A program made the translations under genes and the position numbers. Below are positions 1 to 11,096 of a stretch of DNA of 64,000 nucleotides, one piece after another. The notes under the pieces were generated by a model. That model ran no database searches, was not told the DNA's origin, and was given only the letters and a program-made list of their open reading frames with translations. The stretch lies in NCBI GenBank assembly GCA_001969505.1, contig LSSK01000001.1, positions 1 to 64,000 of the forward strand. Reading direction: 5' to 3'. Numbering within the stretch: the first letter of the stretch is position 1; each line of letters begins with the position of its first letter. This DNA is from Zancudomyces culisetae (lineage: Eukaryota; Kickxellomycota; Harpellomycetes; Harpellales; Legeriomycetaceae).

Positions 1-823
1 TGTCTATCACTGTTCACACCTTTGTAAGCCTAGCTTAACTGGATATCACTTTAAGGCATTGTAATAACCCACTGAAAGGAAAATAAGAATTTTGCAATCA
101 AATAAATAACCCGATATATCCTGTTTAAGAAGTTACAGTTAGATATACATAAGCATACTTACAAACATTGGGCCATGTGGCTAGGCTTATAGCACTGTTC
201 TCCTACTCCAATACTCGCCATCTATCTCTATATTAGAGCACTCCTCCCCCTCCCGTTTTATCTTGTATTTCATATGCATGGTTATTGATTATATTAGTGA
301 CACCACAGGTTTTATTCCATTTCTTCACTGTTAGTCATTGCTTTCAGTCACATTACCCGAAAAAAAATCTGGAAAATGATTTTCCTGTTTAGGCTCGTAA
401 TTTTTTAATAATAGAAATCGGTTTTAACCTTAGCCTTACCTTTATTCCATTCACTAAAATTCTGGTAGTTATAACCCTACGGATGCAAATCTGGGCTACA
501 GCGCGTAAACCTAAATGCTCACAAAATAAAAAGCATCCACATGTACATCAAACCTGTTTTTGAAATCATTGTATATCAGGGATATACGGGTCCAGATATG
601 AGAGTCTTCTATTATTATTTACTCCTTCAACTAGCAAAAATGGTATTACCAACAACCCATTTTGTCATCTTGTCAGCAGATTTTTTCTTTATCTTTTTTT
701 AGAAAGGTGAGGAAAAGCAAAGAAAGTATCAAAGTAGTACAGTACATATTCATCCATTGGTATTGTGCTCGAATATATAAATCGCAGCTGGTTGTATATC
801 TAAAAAAAATTACACACTTGCAG
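1..823. other. Non-coding or unrecognised left edge
   Basis: No open frame here resembles a known protein. I looked for the N-terminal membrane segments missing from the UNC93-like gene that follows and did not find them. The tract ends in a plausible intron acceptor (CACTTGCAG, ending at 823). Confidence 0.5.
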
Positions 824-1946
824 TGGCATTGCGTTCGCAATGTACACAGCGAGCTACCTAGTAATAAATGAAACGGGCGTTTCACATTTCACAATAATCA
901 TCGGTGGCATCCTAGGGGTTTTTTCAGCAGTATTATGGACCGGACAGGGAATGCTGATGACAGCATATCCGCTCGAAAACGAAAAGGGAAATTTTATATG
1001 TATTTTCTGGGTAATATTCAGCATCGGTGGTGTATTGGGCAGCGTAATACCCATGGTGTTAGGCTTGGAGAACAAACAACTGCCAAATTCTGGATATGGT
1101 GCGTTTTTAGTAATTCGGCTTTTTCGTACGTTTTTGGCTTTATGCCTATCACCACCATCAAGAGTACTCCGATCAGATTACACACATATATCCTTGGAAA
1201 ACTCTCAAAATATTGTTATTGAGCTCAAAGAGACATTAAAGTTATTTACCAACAAAAATATGTTGCTGATAGTCCCACTTTCGCTTTACTCCAACTTTTA
1301 TGTCGCCTATTAGTTTGGCGTATATAATATAAAAAACTTTGAAACAATGTCAAGAGGGTTCAAAAACGCGACATACTTCCTCTCAGCAATGGTCTCTTCG
1401 TTCATATTCTCCAAACTACTTGATTCTAAGCTTTCTAGAAAAAAAAGAGGATTTATATCGGTACTTACACTGTATGGCTTTTTGAATGCAGTTTGGATAC
1501 TAGCATACTTCCAGCACATAAAGTTTGAGGCAGTACTCAGTGAGCACCAAGGGCACATACACACACCTGTTCTATACAACTACAAATCTACAGGAAGTGA
1601 ATATATACTACCATGCCTAATATATTCGTTTTTTGGAATGCCTGATGCGATGATCCAGAGTTTGCTTATATGGTTGATCGGCTGCCTTGATTCTAACAAC
1701 ATTTTTCTGTCAAGATATTTTGCATTTATGAAAAGTGTTCAAAGTATTGGCTCGGGGATTGCATGGGCTCTTAATGCAAATAAGATAAGTACAACGGCAC
1801 AGTTTTTTATAACCTTTTCGCTTCACTTGCTTTCAATACCAAGCACACTGTACCTGTGTTCTGTTATTCAAAGTACTGAAGAGATTAAGGAAAGTTTAAC
1901 CAAAAAAGACGAGATAGCATCAGTTGAAGAGAAAGGAAGTCCTTGA
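824..1946 (+). pseudogene. UNC93-like major facilitator protein, 5'-incomplete with in-frame TAG
   Basis: This is the central and C-terminal part of a fungal UNC93-like membrane transporter. The frame can be read from a likely acceptor at 823/824 (G-I-A-F-A-M-Y-T-A-S-Y-L...). It includes the family-typical segments LWTGQGMLMTAYP and FSIGGVLGSVIPM, and several hydrophobic helices. At 1311-1313 a TAG interrupts the same frame: YSNFYVAY, stop, FGVYNIKNF. In the family this is a Y-Q-F type segment, so the stop sits where glutamine is expected and could be one C-to-T change from CAG. The frame then continues open to the TGA at 1944-1946. The N-terminal helices are not visible upstream. A decayed gene is most likely; a sequencing error at 1311 or an upstream exon outside the window are alternatives. 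The UNC93-like identity is recalled from the family pattern, not searched. Confidence 0.7.
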
Positions 1947-2354
1947 ATTTTTTGGTTAGGTCAACAAAAACCGTATCATAGCGGCCTGGCTAGGCTAGAA
2001 TCTGTAACAAACTCGGATTTTCATACCTTGATTTTTAAGTGTGTACATATAAATTTCCACTATACAGAGTTAGGCATACCATAGTTATAACTAGTACACT
2101 TTTCTCATATTCAATTACATACCTTTTTTAAAAAACATAAAAAAAATAAAAATAAAAACTTTCAATCGAAAAAAAAAAAAAAAACTTTCAATTGATTGAT
2201 AGGTAATGATATTTAATTTGTAAACTTTTAATGGATTACACTAGATTTATTAAACTTTTTTTTAACAGTTCAAATTCCATCTCGACTTTACCATGAAATT
2301 TGTAAAAAGTGCCATTTTTTTTAGTAGATAACTGAACAACTCACGGCAAAGATA
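1947..2354. other. AT-rich intergenic
   Basis: The interval separates the 3' ends of the convergent UNC93-like and histone H4 loci. It contains A- and T-rich runs (for example near 2140-2185) that may serve 3'-end formation. No gene is seen. Confidence 0.5.
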
Positions 2355-2672
2355 TTATCCACCAAAGCCGTACAAGGTTTTTCCTTGTCTTTTCAGAGCG
2401 TATACAACGTTCATGGATGTGACAGTCTTTTGTTTTTCGTGTTCGGTGTATGTTACAGCGTCTCTAAGGGCATTTTCCAAGAATGACTTGGGAACGGTTC
2501 TGGTCTCTTCGTGAATAAGTCCGGAGATACGCTTGACACCACCACGACGGGCAAGTCTTCTAATGACTGGTTTGGTTATTCCTTGGATGTTGTCTCCTAG
2601 AATCTTTCTGTGATGCTTGGCTCCTGCCTTTCCTAATCCCTACCCTCTTCCTCTCGTCCTACTTAACAGCAT
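2355..2672 (-). pseudogene. Histone H4, intact fold but disrupted N-terminal tail
   Basis: From 2639 down to the TAA at 2355-2357 the frame encodes H4 from G9 to G102 without interruption ([17 protein letters not shown] ... TLYGFGG). This covers the whole histone fold. The first eight residues are damaged: an ATG at 2672-2670 is in frame, but a TAG falls at 2642-2640 exactly where K8 belongs. The bases between still resemble a GGACGAGG...GG...GGATTAGG tail-coding sequence with small indels. The TAG could instead be a 3' splice site, since TAG acceptors dominate here and the phase would fit after K8. However, no upstream exon encoding the SGRGKGGK tail is visible. The core also differs from typical H4 at normally invariant sites, including [11 protein letters not shown] for GVLKVFLENVI and NVVYAL for DVVYAL. 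It is either a decaying copy or a divergent variant with a misread 5' end. Confidence 0.75.
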
Positions 2673-2980
2673 TATAATGAAATTTACTGCGCTACGGTAA
2701 ACATCATCATGCTTGCATTCAAGAAGTTTCAAATAGTAAACGCAACAAAAAAAGTTTTTTTTTGCTCTCTTTGGAACATTACTACAAACAATCATATTTC
2801 CTAATTTTCTTTTACTCAAATAGGATCTTTTTAACTAGGGTCTATCTGGTTTTTTATTTATTTACTTTGGAAATACTTTAATTACAACCCAACTATTCAT
2901 AGTTTAGTGGAAAAATAAGTGTAGTTGCCAGTATAGTAATCCACTGGCCGGGAAAGCTAGGATTCTACTCTATAAAATAT
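2673..2980. other. Intergenic between H4 and met14
   Basis: It holds the 5' flank of the H4 locus and the 3' flank of the APS kinase gene, both on the minus strand. I searched it for an exon encoding the H4 tail and found none. Confidence 0.5.
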
Positions 2981-3759
2981 TCAGTTATTTACACGCAGAA
3001 GCTGTCGGCTCTCCAAGTATTGCAAAATAAGTTCAACTGACTGCTCGATATCTGTTTGATCTGTCCTGATATGAATGTCTGGATTTTCGGGCTTTTCATA
3101 AGGTGATGAAATTCCTGTGAACTCTGTAGAAGCGATAGGTAAAAATTATAGATTAGATTGTGTTATTTACTGCAGGTTTCTCCATTACAACCAAACTTTT
3201 TTTCTAAAAAAAAAACTAGCAAGTAAATATGGTAGTATTTAGTAGCTACAGCTAGATTCGTATTCTTACCTTTGATTTTTCCTGCTCTTGCTAGCTTGTA
3301 AAGACCTTTAGGGTCCCTATTCTCTGCAACTTCTAGTGGTGCATCTACAAAGACTTCCACAAAATCTAACCCATCATCTACATGGATTGACCTGGCTCTA
3401 TTTCTATCCTCTGCTATCGGACTAATAAATGATGCAAGGCAAAGAATATTGGCGTCAGCAAATAGCTTTGCGATTTCTGAAATTCGTCTAATATTCTCGG
3501 TTCTATCACTTTCACTGAACCCTAGATCTTTGTTTATTCCGAACCGAATGTTATCACCATCCAGCACATATGACACGTAGCCTAGCTCCACAAGTCTCTG
3601 CTCCAGCCGGCACGCTATTGTAGATTTTCCTGAAGCTGATAGTCCTGTAAACCATATAGTTGCACCTTTGTATCCATTTGTTTTGTTTCTTTCTTCTCTT
3701 GTTACTGAGCTGGTGTGCCAAACAATGTTTCGCTTCTCGTCAATTTTACCTTGTGTCAT
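2981..3759 (-). CDS. met14: Adenylylsulfate (APS) kinase, two exons
   Basis: This enzyme phosphorylates APS to PAPS in cytosolic sulfate assimilation. Exon 1 is 3759-3270, the intron is 3269-3124 (GTAAG...CTACAG), and exon 2 is 3123-2981, giving 210 residues, normal for the family. Visible features are the P-loop GLSASGKS near residue 40, [16 protein letters not shown], the ENIRR segment, the FISP segment, and [13 protein letters not shown] just before the junction. Exon 2 supplies the conserved [18 protein letters not shown] end. This is the only gene in the window whose homology-fixed acceptor is CAG rather than TAG. The exon phases fit exactly and the identity is firm. Confidence 0.93.
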
Positions 3760-4891
3760 TTTTGTCTCGGTTGGGTTAGTTTCTGTAATGGGTTTATTTC
3801 CTGCAGAAAATGTTAATGGTTTGCTGCTTTTTTCTTATTCTACAATTTTGTTTTCTTATATACGCACTCTTTCAAAAGAAAATTTTCAGAGTGAGCCCCA
3901 GCTTATTTATAGGAAGTAGCCACATACATAGAATATTAACTATTTATATTTATAATTTACACCAGAATGCAAAAGCTTGAGCAACTATACCAATCTGCGC
4001 CTATTAGCACTGAAACAGCGTTTTCACATAATACTATAACCCTCGTTTTTTTGTCCTTCCCCCCCCCTCCTCTTTCCTATATTTTTAAAGCAAATATTCC
4101 AGTATTGTATTGTGGAATTATTTGATCCATTTCTCTTTTAATTGGCTGCGTATTACAACACCAGGCTAGAAAACTTGTGAATGTAAAACACTTTGGTCAA
4201 TAAAGTATAATCCAAATTTGAAAACGTGATTTACAAATATAATTGCGAAAATTTGCAATTTAGCAATTTGTTCTTTTGCTTATTAAAACCTCGAATTGAA
4301 TTCGCTTAATAAAATTCGTCATTTGGGAGATACTGACGTTTATGCATAATAGGCTTTCCAAAAGATTCTCTTATCTCTATCCTTTCCCCTCACCATTCAC
4401 CAAGTAAAATATACACCCAGAATGCTTAATAATCAAGTGCCCATGTGGAACGAATACTGTTCTAGCTTTATAGAGTTGGTTATCTGGTAACAGCGTTTTT
4501 TTTTTCTCAGACTTTTGATCGTGGTCTCATAGTTTGCCAGATTACTTTAGATATAGATCTAATATTTTAGTACAAGTCAATTAACCTTCGAGGATTAGGG
4601 GGTTGGGTTTTAGTGTGAATTCTCACGTGACTAGCTAGCAGTTACCATTCAACATATACTTGTGCTTACAAAAAAAAATATATCGCCTTTCAGTTTAAAC
4701 ATTTTTTCAATCCTCTAGAATACATATATATGTGTATATCAACAAAAAAAAACTACCATAATTACTGAAAAAAACAAATATATAACAAAAAAAGACTAAC
4801 TTCATGAATTCTTACTGAAAGAAAAAAAAACTAGCCACCTTTGGTAGTACCAAAGCCATCTATAAGGTCAGGGTAACGAGTAGAAGCCCTG
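3760..4891. other. Intergenic, no gene seen
   Basis: It lies between the met14 start and the slx9 stop. A C-rich run near 4060-4070 and A/T homopolymers are present. No ORF with recognisable content is seen on either strand. Confidence 0.5.
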
Positions 4892-5872
4892 CTATTGATT
4901 GAAGGTATTTGATATGTGTTGTCTGAGCGTAGCCAAGGGGTTCTCTTGGAATGTTTTATCCGCGAGTACCAAATCAAACCTCTTCAGTTCAGATACAACG
5001 TTTCTATCAACTTTGGCTTTCTTTGGCTTGGTCTTCGATTTAGTTATTTGTTCTTGCTTCATTGTCACATCTGTATTAGACTGGGGCTGTTGTGGTTCTT
5101 TATTTACCTTGCTTTTCTTATTTTTCGCATTTTTGCGCTTGGGATTTCGTTCCAAATTATCTGGGTTCAAAATATCTTCTAAACCTCTCAATAGAGCAGA
5201 CTTTTCTTTTTTGCGTGCTTGTTTCTCCTTTTCACGCTGCATTACAGCATGTGAAGCACTAATTTCTAATAATGTACAAAACAAGAATTTCCCCAGCGAG
5301 TTATAAAGATGTTAAAATGAGGACGTAAATTGTCAAAATAATAGTTAAAATATATCCAGTGTTTACTTTCTAACCAGTTGTTTCTTCGAGTATTCATCTT
5401 GGATTTCTTGCTTTCAATATTCATGAAATGATGTGAAGGGTTTTCGATTTCATTTGAAGATCGCTGCTCTCCTGTTGATAGCAATACTGGTGCCGAAACA
5501 ATATCCCTTTTATTGTTTAATGTGTCAACAATGCTTGCTACATTTTTCCATTTGCTAGTTCCGACAACGGTTTGATTACTTTTACCGCCCGAAGTTCGTT
5601 CGAGGGACTGATTCAAACCACTAATGTCGAATTGCTCCGATTCCTTTTTTGCCTATTTTAGTTGAAACATCCCGATCGCCATCCCCGCCAAAAAAGCATG
5701 AATAAATGTATAACAAATCACAATCTTATAATGGCCTTGGTAGAAGCCGAATAAAGCATTACAGCGAAAAGGAATTCAGGTGAAATATAAAATGCCTTAC
5801 CGATTGCTCTGGTCTAGATATCTGTGGATTTTTTAGGTGGTACTTCCTGCGCTCTCTCTTTACTTTTGGCAT
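4892..5872 (-). CDS. slx9: Slx9-like ribosome biogenesis protein, three exons
   Basis: Slx9 is a nuclear/nucleolar factor for small-subunit ribosome maturation and export. Exons are 5872-5801, 5652-5367 and 5265-4892, joined at GTAAG...AATAG and GTAAAC...ATTAG, giving 243 residues. Exon 1 encodes a basic start (MPKVKRERRKYH). The exon 2/3 junction rebuilds the hallmark WLEKISASHAVMQREKEK. The C-terminus has the family signature RFDLVLADKTFQENPLATLR. The middle is lysine-rich (PKRKNAKNKKSK), as expected for a nucleolar protein. The stop codon is TAG (4894-4892), showing that TAG terminates normally in this genome. Identity rests on recognised motifs; all phases agree. Confidence 0.82.
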
Positions 5873-7679
5873 TTTGACTTGTCGAAGAATAAACTAAAGA
5901 ATCGTTTTTGGTTCTGTAAATGGGGGGGGGGGGGCTTGTTGCTTGAAAAAAAAACTTTGCCTTTTTAAATGATCTTTTTAATTTACTTTTTAATTTAATT
6001 TCCTTGCTAGTTCTATTCTCAAAACAAGGATGTATGTTTATAAATATAAAGAAAAATGTCTCTCTTTCCTTTGCGTTTAAGACTGCCTAAACCAAACCGA
6101 ACTTGGTATACTAAAATCCAAATTTCGATTCTGCTAACAAGAAAAAAAACTTTGATTTCTTTTAATAAAAAACCTTTGATTTTCATCCAATAAAGTAAAA
6201 TGTTACTAATACCACTACAGGTGTTTATGTATAGATAGATAGATCCAAAACCAAGAATATACAAATTGCGCTCTCATAAAGTACAGTTTCCTTTCAAATA
6301 GGCTCAGTGCTATTTTTTCTTTTCAGTATCGAAAAAAAAAAAATTTTTTTTTCCGGATTTTTGACTGAAAAACAACACATCAACATTCTAAATTGAGAAA
6401 CGAGATCTTGGGACGAAGCAAAAGAAACATCGTAAATCAAACATCAAACTCTCTAAAGATATTTTTTACGGTGCTGTCCTTAGCTTCGTGTCTTTGGGAT
6501 GCAGTGTACTACCTTGTAAAACTCATATACCAACATTATAAGAGAGGGGGGAGTAGGAGAAGGAGGAGGGGGAGGGAGAGAGAAGAGGTGAGGAAGCGTA
6601 ATCCCCTCTATTTGATTTGATTATGGTTCAAGGTTTTTCCACCAAAAAAATAAAATTAAATTAAATTAAATTAAATGGTAAATCTTACTCATCCTTAGAT
6701 ATCCAATTAAACGAATTAGTAAATCATGGTTAAAGAAAATGTATGTGGATTGAAAGGCAGAATTTCGATCAATAGTAAAATGGAATAAGCTCCTAAGCCA
6801 ACATGTGGAGAACAGCTGCCTTTTTTTTTTTATTTCTTTTCTTTTTATTTTTTTTCCAAAAACTGGAAACACACGTTGTTGATCAAAATGTTGTGGGTTT
6901 TTAAACATTCAATTCCAACAAAACAACTAAAATTAAAAATATGCTTTTTTTTTCTTTCTTGCTACTATTAAGTATTACAATTAATACTAATAACTGTTTT
7001 TTTTGTTATTTTTTTTTAAAAAAGGAAAAAATATGAATCAATGAGTTTATACAAGACATCAATTCAAAATACCCATATACAATATAGAAATATCACTTTG
7101 TAGTGCTCATGCATTGTTTTAATTTGTCCAGTAACTTGGTTTTTCTTTTTAAATTTATGGATGGGGTGAGTCTAGACTACATTAGTAAATAAACTAAAAA
7201 CAAAAAACAAAAGACAAAACAAAAAAATAGTACCATTGATGGAGAAAAAAAAATATAAACTATACGAAATGCGCAAATCAATACATCATTACATCCTTGT
7301 TACTCTGGCTGGAGAGCAAGTAGGTTTAACGATGATTTGTTTCAACACTATCTAGTATGAAATAGTGATATTCCGACTTGAAATGAATATCAATAGGCTT
7401 TATTTTATTAACCTGGCTCAAAGAAGGAAGAGGAAGAAGAACGGATGCAATACGTTTCTTTTCTTTTTTTTTCTTAAACCTTGAATATTGACTTAAATGT
7501 AAATTAAAGAGCGATAACGTTTTATAATACATTCCAGTTTCTTTTTTAAAAAAAATAATAAGGTAAAAATAAAATAGATATAGATATAGAAATAAAGAGT
7601 AAAGAGTAAAGAAAATTATACTTTAAACACATTGGATATAAACAAGAGTGATTGACACATAAAGAAAACCATAATAAGA
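5873..7679. other. 1.8-kb intergenic with simple-sequence tracts
   Basis: No supported gene. Contents include a G homopolymer near 5923-5934, a purine-rich block at about 6541-6590, a perfect AAATT-type pentanucleotide repeat at about 6652-6675, and many long A/T runs. An ATG-less frame from 6393 to 6620 has one hydrophobic stretch followed by an arginine-rich tail that is only the translation of the purine block. Confidence 0.5.
6652..6675. repeat. Pentanucleotide microsatellite (AAATT)n
   Basis: About five tandem AAATT units in intergenic DNA, visible directly. No functional role is evident. Confidence 0.85.
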
Positions 7680-8462
7680 ATGAAAAACACAAACATTGTA
7701 GTATTAGCATTGCTATTGATTGGAGATATATCTGCGTACAACAATAACAACAATAATATATACATCGGTTTTGATGAGTATATGGAAAAGTTACAGAGTG
7801 CAGCTATTGCGAGAATAAGAGAAATACAGCTAGAAAGATCGTTTGAAACAACAGTGCGTGACCTGGTCATGAATGCAAATGATGAAAAGTATTATGTAGA
7901 CCCCAACACTGATGAGTATGCTGGATATATCGGCACAACACAATCAAATGAAGAACCTGCTAATCATGATTCTGTCAGTGGTGGTAGTAGTCAAGAAGCA
8001 GACAAACCGACCATTGCAGGTGTAGCAGAAAATAACCCAACTTATTTAGTACCAACAGGAAACCATAGACAACATCCATTGAGCGATAAAACCACTATCT
8101 TTTATAGACAACAAGATCAAAAACAAAGGCAAGTATTACAGAAAATATATTATAATTACGAGAACTATAATCCAGAAGCTAAACTTGCCGAAAGTAGTAC
8201 TGATATTGTTAATAATAATAATAATAATAATAATAGTGGTGGTGGTGGTAATAGTGGTAGTGAACATGGTGGTGAGAGCACCCAACCCCAGAACCAACCC
8301 AAAGTCCCAAATCAAGACTATGGCACTGGATATGTTGGATACAAAGATGAGAAAATCAAGTATCATCCGCTGATAGATGTTCCAAAAGAAAACAGAAACT
8401 ACTATGAGTTTGTACTTGCAAACCCATACCCATATGCCAATCTTGATCCATTACTTGCTTAA
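7680..8462 (+). CDS. Secreted low-complexity protein of unknown function
   Basis: A single-exon frame of 260 residues with an ATG start and TAA stop. The N-terminus (MKNTNIVVLALLLIGDISA) is a good signal peptide, so the product is probably exported or placed in the cell wall. The body has an asparagine run after the signal, a second NNNNNNNN/GGGG tract near residues 179-190, and acidic and tyrosine-rich segments (YGTGYVGYKDEKIKYHP, NYYEFVLANPYPYANLDP). There is no cysteine pair pattern, GPI signal or recognisable domain. The intact frame through homopolymeric codon runs supports a real gene. I do not recognise the family. Confidence 0.65.
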   Translation: MKNTNIVVLALLLIGDISAYNNNNNNIYIGFDEYMEKLQSAAIARIREIQLERSFETTVRDLVMNANDEKYYVDPNTDEYAGYIGTTQSNEEPANHDSVSGGSSQEADKPTIAGVAENNPTYLVPTGNHRQHPLSDKTTIFYRQQDQKQRQVLQKIYYNYENYNPEAKLAESSTDIVNNNNNNNNSGGGGNSGSEHGGESTQPQNQPKVPNQDYGTGYVGYKDEKIKYHPLIDVPKENRNYYEFVLANPYPYANLDPLLA

Positions 8463-8860
8463 TAAGAATTATGTTTCCTTTATTTATTTATTTATCCATA
8501 GTATCATGTACTCTTTTTGAATAATGTTAAAATCTTGCATCAATTGTCATGAAACCCCCCCTCCCTTCCCCCTTACTTAAATTTTTTTTTTGGATATTGT
8601 AGTATAAAATACGTGCACCCAAGGTACAAGTATTATTAGATCAATTCAGCTGACACTCTATTAATCACTAGGTGTGTGTGGGGGGGGGGGGTGAATGGCA
8701 AAAAAAAAAGAAGAAAAAAACAAAAAGGATATTTTAAAGTTTCAACATAAATATGAATAAAAATATTAACATTACAATTTGGAAACCATTAGGTATTGAG
8801 GAACCATACAAATAAGAATATCCTTTATTTTGTTTTTTCTTCTTGTTTCTATGCTAAAAG
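8463..8860. other. Convergent intergenic with homopolymers
   Basis: It lies between the 3' ends of the secreted-protein gene and the SmE gene. A (TTTA)n stretch near 8478-8495, a G homopolymer near 8680-8690 and long A runs are visible. No gene is seen. Confidence 0.5.
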
Positions 8861-9805
8861 TTATTCCACTTGAATCTCCCTTATTAAGGTAATGTTTTCG
8901 CCTTTTAGTAGAATTCGGCCTACAAAAATTCATTAGTTTTGGTTAATTACTATTTTAAATGTCATCATAATTTACAACATAAATATTAGTGATAATACGG
9001 GGTAACAGGGTTACAGATTAGAGTAAAAAAAGTGTTAGCGAGTGAGTGAGTGAGTGAGCGAGAAAGAGAGTGCAGAATTATCAAAATAAAACCTACCAAT
9101 TTCTTTTTTCATGTCCTTTTTTGTATATACCTCAACTGAATCCTCAAGTACCAAATTCATAAATTCGTCAAAACCCTAATCCAATAGCAATATAAAATAT
9201 AACATTATAAGCTGTGTTTATATTTCCATAGCTATTACAATAAAACTTGATAGTTTCAAGAAGGGGAGAGGGGGGAAAGGGAAAGGGAGGGAGATGGAGA
9301 AAAAAATAAATAAATCTGCAGTTACCTTTATTGTTCCTTCGATTCTCAATTCTGGTTTATCATATAGCCAAACTTCAACACGAGCTTTCTAAATAATGCA
9401 ATTTATATATTGATTTAAATATTAAAAACACATTTTAATTGATCTTTTTATTTTCTCCTCGAAATTAAAGTTGATTGTAGGCTATTAATGTCATTAAAAA
9501 AACGCAATACAAAACAAATAGAATACAATAAAGTAGAATGGAATGGTTACCCTTTGCAAGTACCTGAAAATCAAATCCTAAATTTAAATCCACAACATTT
9601 TAAGTATATTATTCAAAAAAACAAGATAAAAAAAAATAAAGTACAAGTTACAAGATGAGTTTCTTTCCTTTCCTTTCCTTTTGTTTTTTATTTTGTTTTG
9701 TTTTTTTGGTATATACAACAAGTATAAAGCGAAAAGTAAAAGTATTAGATGGAATTGAGTACTTACAATTGGCTGGACTAAAACTTTTTGAACTCGTGAC
9801 GACAT
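8861..9805 (-). CDS. sme1: Small nuclear ribonucleoprotein SmE, five exons
   Basis: SmE is one of the seven Sm proteins that form the ring on U1, U2, U4 and U5 snRNAs. Exons are 9805-9767, 9577-9551, 9388-9326, 9175-9097 and 8919-8861; every junction is GT...TAG and the phases agree, giving 88 residues. The joined protein shows MSSRVQKVLVQPI, then DLIFRYLQR, ARVEVWLYDKPELRIEG, GFDEFMNLVLEDSVEVY and GRILLKGENITLI. This covers the Sm1 and Sm2 motifs in order and is close to the family length of about 90. Exon 2 is only 27 nt. Four introns in an 89-codon gene is intron-dense. Identity is firm. Confidence 0.93.
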
Positions 9806-10429
9806 GTTTATTATTTTTATTCCCCTTGCTGTTTTGTTATATTAGTTTAGTTGAGGTTTTATTTTATAAATCCCAAATGAGTTTATATATAACAAAAAAA
9901 AAAGAATGTATATAGGTTGAGTTGAAACTGATCTTTTAATAAAAAAAAACAATAAAAAAATGGTAATAATAGTAGAACTTTTATTTGTTTGTGTATAATG
10001 TTTTGTTAACAAAAATTTTTTTAATAATATTTTCAACATTTCCAAATGAGAAAAAAAAATGTCACGAAAAAACAAATAAAAATATATAAACTATAAACAC
10101 ACTTTTTTTATAAAAAAACGGATATAAATAAAAACGAAAAAGAAAAGTATAACGGAAATCGATTGTACAAGGAAAAGAAAAAGGCCATGAGAGCTTGAAC
10201 CTAAAGCAAACTGTTTTTGTTTGAAAAAGTGTTTCACTGTTTAGTGCAGTACATTGCTTTTAAACTAAACTAAACTAAACTAAAATGAAATAAAATGAAA
10301 TAAACTAATTGTAAATATAAATAAACAAACATTCCACCAAACTTCGGGTTACGGATAAATGGAGAAGAGGTGGGGGAGGAAGACAGGAGCTTTGTTTCAA
10401 TGATGGGTCAGTTTTTTTTGATATACAAT
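9806..10429. other. Intergenic, AT-rich
   Basis: It spans from the SmE start to the 3' end of the next minus-strand gene. It contains A/T homopolymers and an ACTAA/AATGA-type short repeat near 10262-10305. No gene is seen. Confidence 0.5.
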
Positions 10430-10855
10430 TTACATTCTGGCAACTGTTTCTACAACCAGAGATATCTGGGTCGAATTGTTAAATGCAGATCCCCCGACGG
10501 GTACAGCATTTTTATCTTTTGTATCTAGAGTGTAAAATTCTGAGTATTGACCACATATCAACATTCCATTGGGATAATCGTATTCGGACATGTACCCTAT
10601 CAGAGAAATCCTTCCTCTTTTAATTTCAGATACACCTTTTATACATTTTATCACCAGCATTCTATATTGGTTATCGCGTACTACTTGTACAGTAACATGG
10701 GCTTTCCCGTTTACCGAATAACTCTCAGAAGTTACGTAATAACCGTTTCGATATTCTTTTTTTGCGTTGCCTAGTATACGAAATACTAGTGCTACAACAT
10801 CGGATTCTCCCTCCTCTAGTAAAGCCATGCCTTGTACTGTTATTAAATTCTCCAT
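10430..10855 (-). CDS. Small hypothetical protein, 141 aa
   Basis: A single-exon frame with an ATG start, 141 residues. The composition is that of a folded globular protein, with alternating hydrophobic and polar strands (HVTVQVVRDNQYRMLVIKCIKG, RISLIGYMSEYDYPNG). There is no signal peptide, membrane segment or low complexity. It ends in a hydrophobic strand (ISLVVETVARM). It lies just downstream of the muskelin gene on the same strand, 241 bp away. I do not recognise the family; the normal amino-acid balance argues that it is real. Confidence 0.6.
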   Translation of the reverse strand: MENLITVQGMALLEEGESDVVALVFRILGNAKKEYRNGYYVTSESYSVNGKAHVTVQVVRDNQYRMLVIKCIKGVSEIKRGRISLIGYMSEYDYPNGMLICGQYSEFYTLDTKDKNAVPVGGSAFNNSTQISLVVETVARM

Positions 10856-11096
10856 TTTCTGTTTGTGTCCGATTATAGTTTGTTTTTTTTACTTGAGAAT
10901 TAAAATTTTCAAAAGATATGCCTATTTATATAGTCTAATCCCAAGATTCCCCTCCACCCTCCACCCTAGCTCCCCATACACATCCAATGGTCAAAATAAA
11001 AGAAGAAAAGAAAGAAAAGAAATAAAAGAAAGAAAAAAAAAAAATATCAAGTAAAGCTGCATAAAACAATTTAAAAAAAAATACTTGGGTGGTGCC

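Noticed and set aside
840-1313. An intron removing the UNC93 stop
   Set aside because: The residues on both sides of the TAG match the family contiguously, so an intron would have to delete a single codon.
1311-2642. Reassignment of TAG to an amino acid, suggested by in-frame TAGs in the UNC93-like and H4 loci
   Set aside because: TAG is the normal terminator of slx9 and msh3 at exactly the expected C-termini, and the two in-frame TAGs would need different amino acids (Gln and Lys).
6393-6620. Small membrane-like ORF with an Arg-rich tail
   Set aside because: No ATG, an upstream stop, no acceptor of the local TAG type, and the tail is the translation of a purine microsatellite.
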